NCBI GenBank assembly: GCA_037074615.1 | Contig: CM073562.1 | Span: 6,123,001 to 6,187,000, forward strand | Length of the DNA stretch: 64,000 nt | Direction: 5' to 3' | Source of the DNA: Leucaena leucocephala | Lineage: Eukaryota; Streptophyta; Magnoliopsida; Fabales; Fabaceae | Part shown: positions 1 to 12,121 of the stretch, in pieces | How the letters are laid out: every line of letters begins with the position of its first letter | How positions within the stretch are numbered: position 1 is the stretch's first letter | Translations under genes and position numbers: made by a program | Notes under the pieces: generated by a model | Database searches by the model: none | Told to the model about the DNA's origin: nothing | Seen by the model: the letters and a program-made list of their open reading frames with translations, nothing else

Positions 1-295
1 GTCTAGATTATTTTGAATTTTCTGGCCGAGAAAAAAAAATAGCTCTTTTGAATTTCTAATTTTAAAATTGCATACTAAATTTTTTATTAATTAAATTGTC
101 TTTTTTAAAAAATATATATACTAAATGCCTAAAGTTAAAGGGAGAATTTTAATAAAGAACCACATAAGTAAATTCATTTAAGATCTAAGACCCAATAAAT
201 CTGAAATTATACTATAGGATAAAATGACTAAACTAAATTTAAAAATTATTTTAATAAGTAATGATCAAGATGCCTTCTATTTTTTCAAAAAATTG

Positions 296-470
296 CTCCA
301 CCATATTGCCGATTGCTAACCGGGACCCTATAGTTGGTTGAGTTCGCCCTCGGCCAATTGGCTTGATCGTCAGTGACAATTGCCAGAGCTCTAGCGCTTG
401 CTGGGGATTAAACCCTCAATGTTCACGAAGGAGAAATTTGAACCCATGACCCTTCGATTTATATTAAAAA
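296..470. other. GC-richer insert of unknown origin
   Basis: A segment of about 170 bases (GGGACCCTATAGTTGG ... GAACCCATGACCC) is far richer in GC than its surroundings. On the minus strand GGGTCATGGGTTCAAAT looks like a tRNA B-box, so it could be a SINE or LTR piece, but no A-box is visible. Confidence 0.3.
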
Positions 471-486
471 ATATATATATTTATTA

Positions 487-1151
487 TGGTGCGTTTAAAT
501 TAGTTTTTAGAGAATATATTTTAAGAAAAATAAATTCTGAAAAATAGATTTTGAAAAAAAATAATTTTAAAAATTAAAGATATTTAGATGATTAGTAGCA
601 GAATAACTTTTCTATAGACAATTACTAAAAAAAATATAAATTAATATGATAATTATATAAATAATAAATTTAATTTTAAATTTTTTCATTTAAAGATTAC
701 AAAATAATATATATACATATGTATTTGAGTAGGGAAAAAATTGTAAATTTTTACTTGAATTTTAATGTTTTTTCACTGAAAACTTTATTAGAGTTAACTA
801 ATCTATATGACTGTCTAAAATTTTAAAAGATGGTAATTTTAATTGGTAAATTCATTTTTTTCCCAAAATTTTAAAATAAAAAATTAAAATTTTAGATTTT
901 AAATAGTATTTTTTTTTACTTTTTTTTAAATAAAATGTTAAATTATTAAAATAAACCCATACACAAACCGAAGTAATGTGGCAGTGTCAAAAGTTGCTGA
1001 GAAAGCAATTCTTACAAACCATAGTTTTAAAGCACAAACCATAGTTTTCTAAAATTGATTTTTCAGAAAACAATTTTGTTTGACACTTTTTTCACAAAAC
1101 CATAATTTTATGTTAAAATCTATTTTTAAAATTGGATCCTAAACACACACT
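487..1151. mobile_element. Candidate MITE
   Basis: GGTGCGTTTAAATTAG at the left and the inverse of the right side, TGTGTGTTTAGGATCC, are weakly alike, and inner TTCTGAAAAATAGATTTT faces AAATTGATTTTTCAGAAAAC. No target duplication was established. Confidence 0.3.
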
Positions 1152-1897
1152 AAGTAGGACAATGCGCCCTGGGCATATAACACGAAACTCAATCCAACCT
1201 GCTATAATTTAAATTAGTTTTGTTCGATCTAAAGAAGAGAAAGGTAACTCGATAAGGATATCGAACTAACTAGATAAGTCAGATTTAGTGTATTTTTTTA
1301 TACCACTCTCTTGCTAATATCAAAGTACAATTCTAAAGTTTATAGAGATTTATAAGATCATATATTAAAAACAATTTTATAATAATAATAAAAATTAAAC
1401 TTATATTTTTGTGAGATATTTCTTATTAACTTTGTAGGTAGATCTAATTTCAAATGAATCTTTCTCACTACTTGGTTTAGTCCAACCTAACATTATTTTT
1501 AATATATGTGCTTGTTTAAATTTAATAAAGAATAAAAAAGGGTGTAATACCTATGAACATTTTGAACTTTAAACCCTTCATTCATATTCCAGTTTAAAAT
1601 TTAGTCATTCAGCTGGTCTTCTAGTTAAAAACTTAAATAGAACTTGATTCAAAATGTATTTAAGAATTTAAAATTATCTTAAAAAATTTATACATTATTA
1701 TATTTTTAAGCTAAGTTTGCTACTAACTTTTATGGAATTATTAGCAAGTCGTAGTCATAGTAAATATTATCAAAAAAAAATTGAGAGGTTTGTTAATAAT
1801 TTTTTAATATATTTCTTAATAATTTGTTTATGGCTTTAAAAATATTTAATTTTTAAATTACTTAACGTTTTAAAAATATTGGCAGGTCTTCATTGCT

Positions 1898-2191
1898 TTA
1901 CCATTTTGTTTAGGGGATGGGCCTAGGCCCAGAAGCCCAATTATATCTAATTTATGGAGAAAAGATAATTTTATATTATACAAGATAAATATATGAACCT
2001 ATCGTCTATAGGTTCAACTAACGACAAGATAAGATATACGACCATTACCATTTTGTTTAGGGGATGGGCCTAGGCTAAGAAGCCCAATTATATCTAATTT
2101 ATAGAGAAAAGGTAATTTTATATTATACAAGATAAATATATGAACACATCGTCTGTGGGTTCAACTAGCGAAGGGATAAGATATGCGATCA
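1898..2191. repeat. 147-bp tandem duplication
   Basis: Copy 1 (1898-2044) and copy 2 (2045-2191) both start TTACCATTTTGTTTAGGGGA and include GGGCCTAGG...AAGCCCAATTATATC and GATAAATATATGAAC. They differ at several places. A partial GC-richer sequence with CCTAGG and CTTAGATCG follows to 2380. Identity is unknown; it may be the edge of an LTR. Confidence 0.9.
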
Positions 2192-3958
2192 TTTGAAGTG
2201 TGTTTGATCACTAGGGAGTATCACTTTATTGTAATTCCAGTCGCAACACTTGGGGAGGTATCCAAGCTTCTAGGTGTTTAGGTTTACGCTTAAGGGTAAT
2301 AAATGGTCCGTCCTACCTGACATTGGTATGCCTAGGAAGAAAAAAGATTTCACCTTACCCTTAGATCGTGAGTGAGCCTAACCCTTTTTTAAAATTTTTT
2401 ATACAAAAAAAAGGTAAATATATGAGAATAACTTTATCTCATAAAATATACAAGTGATTATTTTAATAGGTTTTAGTTTGGGTAACTTATATCAAATTAT
2501 AGTTTTAATAAAAAAATTTGATTGAGGAGAGAATGAGTGTTTGGGTTGCATTTCACAAAACGATAACTTTTCTCTCAAAAATCCTAGTTTTCCAAACACA
2601 TTAAAAAAACGGGCCCTAAACCTAATATCCCCAACAATTGGATTCCAAAATGCACCAATACATTTTGGTGACACCCAAGGGGCAAACAATAAAGACTAAT
2701 TTTCCTTGAGGCACTCTACAAATGACAAATCTTTTCCAATTAAGTGCTTTCTGGGAAAAATAAAAAGGGGCTGTTTGGCTACTTGTTATCTTTTTAAAAC
2801 TGTAGTTTTTACTTCAAAAGTATTTTTTTTATTGTTACTCAAACACACTCTTAGTCTATATAATATATATACAAGAGTTTAAGGGCTTCTACCACTCATG
2901 TCAAATTGAGTTGGTGATAGAGTATTTATCTATCCTTATTAACATATGTAATAATTAACAATAAAAAGATAAATAAACATGATGTTATGTATTTAAATTA
3001 TGCTATGCGAATGGAAAGAAAAGAGATTTTTTGATAAAGATAAAATTCACTTTAATTATTTTTATATTTTAAGAGGATTAATTTCTAAGATATCTGATAG
3101 GGGATGCCACATGGTTTTAAAAAAAAAGAATAAAAAGATAAATAGATTTTTCATATTTAAAAAAAATTGTTGTTCATGACTATCTTTTAGGTTTGAATGG
3201 CTATGGGCCATATGCCTTCCATAGCTGAACACATTTATTATTTATTTATTTATTTTAATCTAACATTTAACTCGATTGCTCCACCAAACCGACCTTGTGA
3301 ATGAGAATGACCTTCAATATATTTTTGGAAAATATTTTATAATAGTTCAATTCTTTACGTGTTTTTCTGAATTATTATCACCTTATTTTATTAAATGATT
3401 GAAGACCAATAAATTTTTTGTCAAATATAGTACCATTTTACCAAAAGAAAAAAAAAGTTTGATTGAAGATTTTTCAAAAGTATATAATACCTAGGTCTTG
3501 TTTTTATTGTTAGAGTGAATTTATGAAGAGTAGAGATAATGTATGAGAATTTGATTTCTGCTTTTTCTTCTTGTTTTTTTTTTAAAAAAATTTAGGCCAT
3601 TATGTAAGTACTAGTATTATCTATCAATTTTTAATTTAGTATCTATACATATTTTTTCTTATTAAATCATTTAATCTTATTCTGATAGCAACGTTAGCCC
3701 CTATAATTTTATTTTGTTAACCTCTATACAGAAGTTAATTGTACTAACAGAATAAAATTAAATAATTAAAAATTAATTAAAGGAAAGTGTAGGCACATAC
3801 AAAATGGTTTTCTCTTCTACTTATCCAGAAAATTATAAGCCAAACATTGGTTAAGAAACCAGAAGAAATTTGAATTTAATTAATTAACTGAGTTGATAAA
3901 CAATTTTATTAATCCGGAACTTGTTTGGGATTTTTTTAATATATATTTTTCCATCATT

Positions 3959-3960
<2 letters not shown>

Positions 3961-3998
<38 letters not shown>
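3961..3998. repeat. (AT)19 microsatellite
   Basis: Uninterrupted AT dinucleotide repeat. Confidence 0.98.
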
Positions 3999-4001
<3 letters not shown>

Positions 4002-4818
4002 TGGAACCGGCACATTCAAAAACCTTAGCACAAAACTAGCCTGGACTATTAGCAAACTCAAGTTAGGCACACCTTTTTATTAAAGAAAAAAGAAAAGAAG
4101 GATAAATGCGTGTTGATTGTGATTGTGTCTCCATAATTAATTACAGCTTATCTCGAAGTATCGGCTCTTTTAGTCCAAGTCTATTTACCACAAACTTTCA
4201 ATTCCAAAGGTCAAAATAAAATTTCAATTCCTAAAAGTTTTCAAAGTATGATATCAACAAAATTTTATTAAGAGGGATAAAATCGATTTAGGTCATTTTT
4301 ATATTTTGAGAGGATTACTCTCTAACTATTAGTTATTAGATATCACTTAAATTCTACTAAAAAAAATATAATATATGGGTGTTTATAGGACAGGTCGGGA
4401 TCGAGATAACTCAACCAGTATCCCATCTCTATATAGTACATGGGACTTATTTTACATTACATGTCCTATCCCATCTTTAGAATGTCCCGTCCTAAACAGG
4501 ACCAGGATAGAACAAGAATTTCCAAATTTTATTTAAAAAAATTAAACTATTAGATATTTTATTCATAGCCTATTTATCAGTGACATATAATCAAAACGCA
4601 AAAAAGAATAGAAGAAATTAAATACTCCCTAATATGATTATCAATTTAAAACAACAAATATCATTAATTATATTACAAATATCCTTACTTTTTTAATTTT
4701 TTCACTTCACCAACTGAAATTACTCCTTCATCTCCAAAGAAACAAAGATATGTGAGGGAAAAAAAAATAAAATCATCTAATAAATAAAATAAATAATATG
4801 ATATAACTAATATCATTT

Positions 4819-5043
4819 TGTTATAAAACTAGCCAACCAATCCACAAGATTAAGAGGAGAGAAAAGATAAAGACAATAAAATGATAGAAGTATATTATAT
4901 TCTTTCACTTGCTCTATAACACAAATGGCATGCACTATTTATAGGTAATAATGACATAGTGGAAGTTAAAGATGGAGAGGGAGAGGGAGATAAAGATAAA
5001 GAGGAAGAGGAAGATGGACATCCACATTCTAATATTCATAATA
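4819..5043 (-). repeat. 3' LTR of the Copia element
   Basis: It starts TGTTATAAAACTAG and ends ATTCATAATA on the plus strand. It holds a purine-rich GAGAGGGAGA tract (4975-5015) and a TATTTATAGG box near 4938 that on the minus strand reads CCTATAAATA, a likely TATA element. Confidence 0.9.
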
Positions 5044-5266
5044 CTCTCCCTTTGATGTCCATTATTTCATAATGTGCCTCATTAAAAAAATTTAACTAGG
5101 AAACCCTATGGGATAAAAACCTAGTGAAAGAAAAATAGTACATATTTAATTGATATACTCACAGTACTGCCTCATGAAAAAACCTTGCTAGAAAAATCTA
5201 GTGGGATAAAACCTCAATCAAGGGAAAAAGCGTACTGCGTGTATCAACTCCCCCCTTTTTATAACG

Positions 5267-8200
5267 TCAATTGATATCTCTGAATCTACAAAGTCTGATA
5301 TCATGTACAAACTTTTTAAATATTGTTGCTGGAAGTGACTTAGTGAACAAATCTGCTAGCTTTTCCTTATAACGGATTTGCTGGATATTAATCTCACCAT
5401 TATTTTGAAGATCATGTGTGAAAAAGAATTTTAGAGAAATATGTTTTGTCCTATCTCCTTTGATATATCCTTCTTTTAATTGGGTAATACATGCAATATT
5501 ATCTTCATATATGACTGTTGGGATCATTTTACTAAATATAAATCCACAAGTAGTACGTATATGATGTATTATCAATCTTAACCATATACATTCTTGACTT
5601 TCTTCATGTATCACTAGTATTTTTGCATTATTAGAAGATGTGGCTGATATGGTTTGTTTCATTAATCTCTATGAAATAGTTGTACCATTACATATGAACA
5701 AATAGCATATTTGTGATCTATTAACATTTGGATTAGACTAAAATCTAGTATCGGCATAGCCGACAAAGTTAATATTATGTTCATTTGAATAAAATAATCA
5801 CATATCCATAGTACCCTTCAAGTAACGAAGAATGTGCTTAACCTTATTCTAATGTTTTTGTGTTGGTGAAGAACTATATCTTGCTAGTAAGTTAATAGCA
5901 AATGATATATCTGGTCGTGTGTGACTAGTGAGATACATAAGCACACCAATTGCACTAAAGTAAGGTACTTCTGAGCCAAGTAGTTCTTCATCACTTTCTT
6001 GAGGTTTAAAGGGATCTTTATTTTTCTCCAAAGATCTTACAATCATTGGAGTACATAATGGATGCGATTTATCCATCTAGAAATGTTGTAAGACTTTTCT
6101 CGTGTAAGTTTCTTGACCCAGGAAGATCCCATGTTTCAGATATTCAATTTGTAGTCCAAGGTAAAATTTTGTTATTCCCAGGTCCTTCATTTCAAACTCT
6201 TTCTTTAAGCAATTCACCGCTTTGGAAATCTCTTCAGGAGTTCCAATGATATTTATGTCATCGACATAAATAACAATTATAGCAAATTCATTTTCAGATA
6301 TTTTTATAAAAATGCATGGACATATCTTATCATTCTTATATCCTTTTTTCAATAGATATTCACTAAGTCAATTATACCACATGCGCCCTAATTGCTTCAA
6401 TCCATATAAAGACTTTTTTAACTTAATTGAATATCGTTCTTGAGAACTTGAATTGTAGACTTTAGGTAACTCAAATCCGTCAAGGAGACTCATATAAATG
6501 TGATTGTCAAGTGAGCCATATAAATAGGCTGTAACAACATCCATTAAATGCAAATTAAGGCTTTCATTTACTGCTAGACTAATTAGATATCGAAAAGTAG
6601 TTGCATCTACCACTAGTGAGTATGTTTCTATGAAATCAATACCAAGTCTTTGTGTAAATCCTTGAGCAACAAGTCATGCTTTGTATCTTATTACTTCACA
6701 ATTTTCATTTCTTTTTTTCACAAAAACTCATTTATATCCAACTAGTTTTACATCTTCAGGTGTAAGAACCACAAGACCAAAAACTTTTCATTTTTCTAAT
6801 GATTTTAATTCTGCCTCAATTGCATTTTTCCATTATGGCCAATCATCTCTTTATTTGCATTCGCTAATAAACCTTAGTTCATGGTCCTCATAATCATTTA
6901 TTACATCAAGCGCTACATTATATACAAAAAATATCGTCAATGATGACTTTATCTCAATCCTATCGTATTTTATTGACAATATAATTTATTGAGATCTCAT
7001 TATTTTCACATATTTCAAGTACCTCAGTTTCTCTCAGAATTGAGATATTGGTGTTTTCAAAGGACTTTTCTGGAGTCACTAAATTTTGTTGAATATCCTC
7101 AACTTGGCCATCTATATTTATAACCCCTTTTCTTTTTTGATGATTTTTATCTTTGGAACCGATAGGCCTGACACGCTTCAAGCGTACTTTTGATCTATTT
7201 GTATCAGTAGATTGTCCAATAGGGACATCAATTCTGATAGGAGCATTCACAGCTGGAACATGTGACTTTGTCACTTTTTTTGGGCCAGTGAATGCGTCTG
7301 GCAATTGATTGGCTAGACTTTATAAATGAATTATTTTTTAAACTTCTAGCTCACATTGTTTTGTACGAGGATCAAGATAAGACAATGATAGTTCATTCTA
7401 ACTAACTTTATGCTTATTTTTCTCCCTAATATTGGAAAATTTGATTCGTCAAAATGACAATCAGAAAATCGAGCCGTAAATGACTCTCCTGTTGTTGGCT
7501 CTAAATATTTTATTATAGAAGGAGATTCATATCCAACATATATCCCCATCCTTCTTTGAGGACCCATTTTAATGCGTTGTGTTGGAGCAATTGGAACATA
7601 TACTACAGATCCAAAAGTCCTTAAATGAGAAATATTCGATTCCTGACTAAAAACTATTTGTAAAGAGAAGACCTTAAGATAACTAGTTGGCCTGATATGA
7701 ATTAACATCGCTGCATGAAAAATTGTATATCTCCAAGTAGATATTGGGAGATTTGATTTCATATACAATAGTCTTGCAATCAATTGCAAACGTTTAGTTA
7801 ATGATTCTGCAAGTCCATTTTGTGTATGAACATATGCTGCAGTAGGTTCAACATCGATTCCCAGAGATATACAATACTCATTGAAAGCTTATAAAGTAAA
7901 TTCACCTGCATTATCTAGATGTATTTTCTTAATGGGATAATCTAGAAAATATGTTCTCAATCTAATTAGTTGAACAAATAATCTCGCAAATGCTAGGTTA
8001 CGATAAGATAATAAGCAAACATACGACCATCTTGTCGATGCATCAATTAGAACCATAAAATATCTAAATAGTTCACATGATGGGTGTATCGGCCCACAAA
8101 TATCTCCATGTATAAGTTCTAGAAATATTAGAGACTCACTTTCTATTTTTACCGATGATGGTCTAATAATTAATTTTCCTTCAGAATATGTAACATATGA

Positions 8201-8560
8201 GACAATATGGGATTATGGAATTGATTGTCTTCTTAATGAATGTTCACATGAATTCTCAATTATTTTTCGCATCATTATTGTCCCAGAATGGCCTAACTGG
8301 TCATGCCAAATATTAAATTTATTCTCACTTGCAAATTTCTGGTTTGCAATAGCATATGTTTCAATTGTACTAATAAATGTGTAGTACATTCCAGAGGAAA
8401 TAGTAGGAAATTTTTCTAGTGTGCATTTTTTTACCAAAAATCATATCTATAATAACAAGATATTTTTTGTTTTCTTTATTTGTTGTTTCAATATGGTATC
8501 TATTTCTGCGGATATACTTGAAACTCAACAAATTCCTGTTAGATTTGGAGGAATACAAAA
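5267..8560 (-). pseudogene. pol remnant (integrase, reverse transcriptase, RNase H) of the Copia element
   Basis: Pieces starting at 8437, 7789, 6613, 6352, 6076 and 5662 share one reading frame, cut mainly by stop codons. The spacer piece at 7304-6960 is in another frame, so small indels cancel. Motifs are the zinc-finger/pre-integrase WHDQLGHSG (8380s), integrase-end HIRPTSYLK and RRMGIYVGYESPSIIKYLEP (7346-7789), reverse transcriptase YVDDI (about 6260) and KDLGITKFYLGLQIE, then RNase H with YEDNIACI and KLADLFTKSLP (5267-5662). A TGA after MWYN (6368) and a TAG after LQHF (6077) break the polymerase. The YVDD box is kept. Confidence 0.9.
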
Positions 8561-8827
8561 AGAATTAATAAAAATAAATACTCATAATTTTATTTATTGG
8601 GATAAATAACTTCATAGTAAGTAGAAATTTTTTTTTATTGAGAGAGATATAAACTTTATTACAGCAAAAGAAAAACACACATAATCATAAAAGTTTAGCT
8701 TATTTTTTGGACACTCCCATTACCAATTAGGTGATCAATTCTTCCTTTATGATTGGCAAATAAATTAACATCTAAATGAGTCACATCCATGTTGCCATAA
8801 TCATAATCGCTTTCTTCCTAGCAAAAT

Positions 8828-9620
8828 TCATTTATATCTTTGGCTCTTTGCCTTTATTTTTATTTTTTCTTTTGAGTAATTCTTGATATAGTTTAACCAA
8901 ATATCTTGGTGTACGACAAGTACGAACCCAATGACCTTTGCCATCACAACGATGATATAAATTTTTAATATAATTATTATTCCCATTAGTTTCCTTTTTG
9001 TGGTTATCATCATTATTTGCCTACCTCGAGTCGTAACTATGACCACGACCACGGCCTCGTCTATAGCCACGGCCGCGTCCATGTCCCCGATCACGGGATG
9101 ATTCATTTGTCACTACATTCACTTTTGAGAATGCAGTAGAGCCAGTTAGACGGGATTCATGATTCATCATTGTAAGGTCATTATTTTGTTTAGCCACCAA
9201 AAGGCAAGAAATCAGGTCATAATACTTTTTAAAACCTTTCTCACAATATTGTTTATGTAATAGCACATTGGATGCATGAAATGTAGAGAATGTTCTTTCT
9301 AACATGTCATCATCAGTAATTTTCTCTCCACATAGTTTCAGTTGAGAACTAATTCTAAATAGTGCAAAATTAGACTCACTGACTGATTTAAAATCTTGCA
9401 AATGTAAATGCATCCAGTCATAACGAGGTTTTGAAAGAATCACAATTTTCTGGTGGTCATACCTTTCTTTTAGGTTGTTCCAAAGAACAAGTAGGTTTTT
9501 AACAGTTAAATACTCAGTTTTTAATCTTTCATCCAGGTGGTGGTGGAGAAAGAGCATGGCATTGGCTTTGTCTTTGTTGGATTCTTGATTGCCTTCCTTG
9601 ATAATGTCTCATAAACCCAT
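8828..9620 (-). pseudogene. gag remnant of the Copia element
   Basis: The frame from 9557 encodes a UBN2-type Copia gag (HHHLDERLKTEYL, LWNNLKERYDHQK) and ends in an RGHGRGRGYRRGRGRG-rich basic tail. A zinc-knuckle follows near 8930 in another frame and reads YHRCDGKGHWVRTC: the first Cys of the CCHC pattern is Tyr. Gag packages retroelement RNA; this copy is out of frame with pol. Confidence 0.85.
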
Positions 9621-9780
9621 GGTATCTAGATGAATTTCTGCATCTAGTATCCAGGATAGATAATTCTTTTCAGCAATATTAAGAACCATAAACTCAAGTT
9701 TTATAAGATTCGACATGATGAAACTTCTGATGATAGACCTTACAATAATGTCAATTTCTAGAGCAGTTGAGCTGATAATG

Positions 9781-10022
9781 TGTTATAAAATTAGCCAACC
9801 AATCCACAAGATTAAGAGGAGAGAAAAGATAAAGACAAGAAAATGATATAAGTATACTATATTCTTCCACTTGCTCTACAACACAAATGACATGCACTAT
9901 TTATAGGCAATAATGACCTAGTGGAAGTTGGAGAGGGAGAGGGACAGGAAGATGATGGAAGATGAAGAGGAAGATGAAGATGGAAGATGAAGATGAACAT
10001 CCACATTCTAACATTCATAATA
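9781..10022 (-). repeat. 5' LTR of the Copia element
   Basis: It is the partner of 4819-5043, with the same CCTATAAATA promoter-like box (9899-9908 region) and a longer, rearranged GA-rich segment (9930-9998). The minus-strand TATA suggests transcription toward gag. Confidence 0.9.
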
Positions 10023-10133
10023 CATTTTTTATTTTCTATTTTTACAAAAAAGTAAAATAAAGATATCTTTTATTTTTTTTAAAAAAATATGTTCAGGAAG
10101 AGATGGGAGTCCCAAGGGTCAGATCAAGACTCG

Positions 10134-11988
10134 TGTAAAATTATTATAAAATAAAATTATTATTAATTATTTAGATATATTTTATACCTAATATAATTTA
10201 AAAATAATATTATAAATAAATTTAATTTATTTTAAGAGAGCTAATCATGATAGAAAAGAGTTTAACTAAAATATAAATAACTCTACCATGATTATAAAAG
10301 ATTTTTCTTATAATATAAATAAAGTAATATAATATATAAGCATGCAAAATAAATCATATTATCACAATATACAAATATTCTACATATACCTTCAAAGGGA
10401 AAGGCTATATAATTAATATAGTTATAATCAAGCCTATGAAATTTTTCCTGGGGTCCTAAGATGAGACTATCACCTGGAAAATATTAATAATAATAGGGTG
10501 AGACAAAAGTCTCATTAACTAGTAATTCTACTCATCATGCATAATAACATGTGCTCTTGAGTTGTCAAGTGAGATCTCACAAAATATAATATATACAACA
10601 TAACATATTATTATAATAAAATCAAATGAATAACCCACAAAAGTATCTCTCATCAATCAAATTGAACCTCCTTATTCTCGTTTACCGAATCTATAGGCTA
10701 GTGATAACTGACTACTTAAAAGCTAACATTTAAATGGTATGGATAACCCAAAATTAACAGAGTACTTGACCGGACTATGGATTCATTCCCCCTCGATAAA
10801 TAGATAGGGGTGTTACAATCACTCGATAAATAGGTGGGGCACGTTCCTTGACAAACTGGTAGGACAAAAGCTAACCATCGAGCTCCAATAAAGGTTATAC
10901 CACGTGGTAGAAATACAATTATTTCTTTATCCACCCCAATGCATAATTCTTAAGGTAATCATATTAATCAAAATTTCAATAGCTTGATAAATATCATAAT
11001 TTTTTTCTCAAGATAACTTTCTTCAAGTTCCAATATCAAAATATAACAATTTTATAATCTCAATCTAAACTTTTTAAATTAAAATTTACATCCCACAAGA
11101 TTATTTTCAATGAAAATTATCAAATAAGTTTTCTCATTACAATCATATCAATATCAATAGGTCTATATATATGTATATTAAATCACTCATAAGCATCTCA
11201 TTAGCACACACAACGAATAGAAAGTGGTTACTTTTTATGTACAAATGTATGAATAATTACTACCTAAAGGTTTAAGAGGTAAATATTAGCTTTGGGAAGG
11301 CTAGAATGTGGAGCAAGTGTACCAAACAGTCCAAGATAGTGGAGTAGGACGCGTCTGGTTAGAGGCAGGTTGATGTATGTGAGGCGTATGGAGGTCACGC
11401 GCCTGGAGGTGTCTGTTGTGCATCGCTAGTGGGCCTCACACACCGCATGAAGGGTGGCATGTGAGGGCACGTGAAGGAGCTTCTAGGGATGAGTCTTTAG
11501 GAATGGGCTGCGTTCCTCGAGTCAGTCATGATTGAGGTCTCAGATTTGTGAATGGAGGTTGTTAACTCTGGTTTTAGAGCGTTGAAGTCATTGTCCTGGC
11601 TCTTCCTCTTATGTCTATGCTCTTTCTCTTCTGTATGGTGCTGGTTGCTCTCTCTTTTTCCAGTACTAGCCTTATTTTTATAGATTATGTGACATAAAAA
11701 TCTTTTCCCTTTCTCCTTATCTTATTATTCTCCTTTTAATTTAGTACATAATACCAGATATCTCTATCTAATTTAAACCCAAATTCTAATAAATTTTTAA
11801 CTAATAATAATAACCAAATCATAATCGAATCATAGGTAAAAGGTAATGGTAGAATATTCCATATATCATATTTTATTGAAAATAATAAAAATACTAAATT
11901 TTAATAATTTAACTTAGATAATGTTTCTAAGTTATTAATAACATTTGTAATTGTGTTTAAATATAAGAATAAAATTTAGGATGTTACA
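10134..11988 (+). mobile_element. Solo LTR, 1.86 kb
   Basis: It begins TGTAA and ends TTACA, a perfect 5-bp inverted end with TG...CA. Flanks ACTCG (10129-10133) and ACCCG (11989-11993) are a 4/5 target duplication. There is no internal coding sequence or second copy nearby, so it looks like a solo LTR left by recombination. Its 11330-11690 part is clearly GC-richer than the rest. Orientation is not proven; plus is chosen arbitrarily from the GC-rich part followed by an AT-rich end. Confidence 0.68.
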
Positions 11989-12121
11989 ACCCGTCTCGTC
12001 CTACCTTTTCCCTTGTCTTGACCTGATATATTCCCTTCCTTCATGGCATAGGATAGACCCATCCTAAAATACCTGGAATCGGGTCAGGACAACCCGAGAT
12101 AATAAACTTTGGACAACCCTA

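Larger units (their letters stand above)
1..4373. other. Gene-free AT-rich region
   Basis: Apart from the repeats listed (296-470, 487-1151, 1898-2191, 3961-3998) I see no gene. Short frames such as 2492-2689 have no recognisable product or coding signal. Confidence 0.7.
4819..10022 (-). mobile_element. Decayed Copia LTR retrotransposon
   Basis: Two LTRs (225 and 242 bases) flank a Copia-order interior on the minus strand. The sequence CATTT stands at 4814-4818 and at 10023-10027, a perfect 5-bp target duplication. A purine tract AAAGGGAGAG precedes the 3' LTR, and a weak tRNA-Met-like primer site (TTATCAGCTC) follows the 5' LTR at about 9777. About nine differences occur in the first 165 aligned LTR bases by hand count; the length difference lies in the purine-rich part. 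With these borders the LTRs start TATTATG rather than TG; a border two bases further out is possible for the 5' LTR. Confidence 0.93.
4374..12121. mobile_element. Short hAT-like element split by two retroelement insertions
   Basis: The left end TATGGGTGTTTA (4374) and the inverted right end TAGGGTTGTCCA (12121 downward) match at 8 of 12 places. Flanking octamers ATATAATA (4366-4373) and GTATGATA (12122-12129) match at 6 of 8, as for an old hAT target duplication. The ends share GGTCGGGATCGAGATA-like GC-rich motifs, unlike the AT-rich surroundings. Without the Copia element (4819-10022) and the solo LTR (10134-11988) only about 0.68 kb remains, with no coding, so it would be a non-autonomous element. 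This reading is an inference. Confidence 0.6.

Noticed and set aside
10716..10934. 72-residue minus-strand frame
   Set aside because: It lies inside the solo LTR and shows no known domain.
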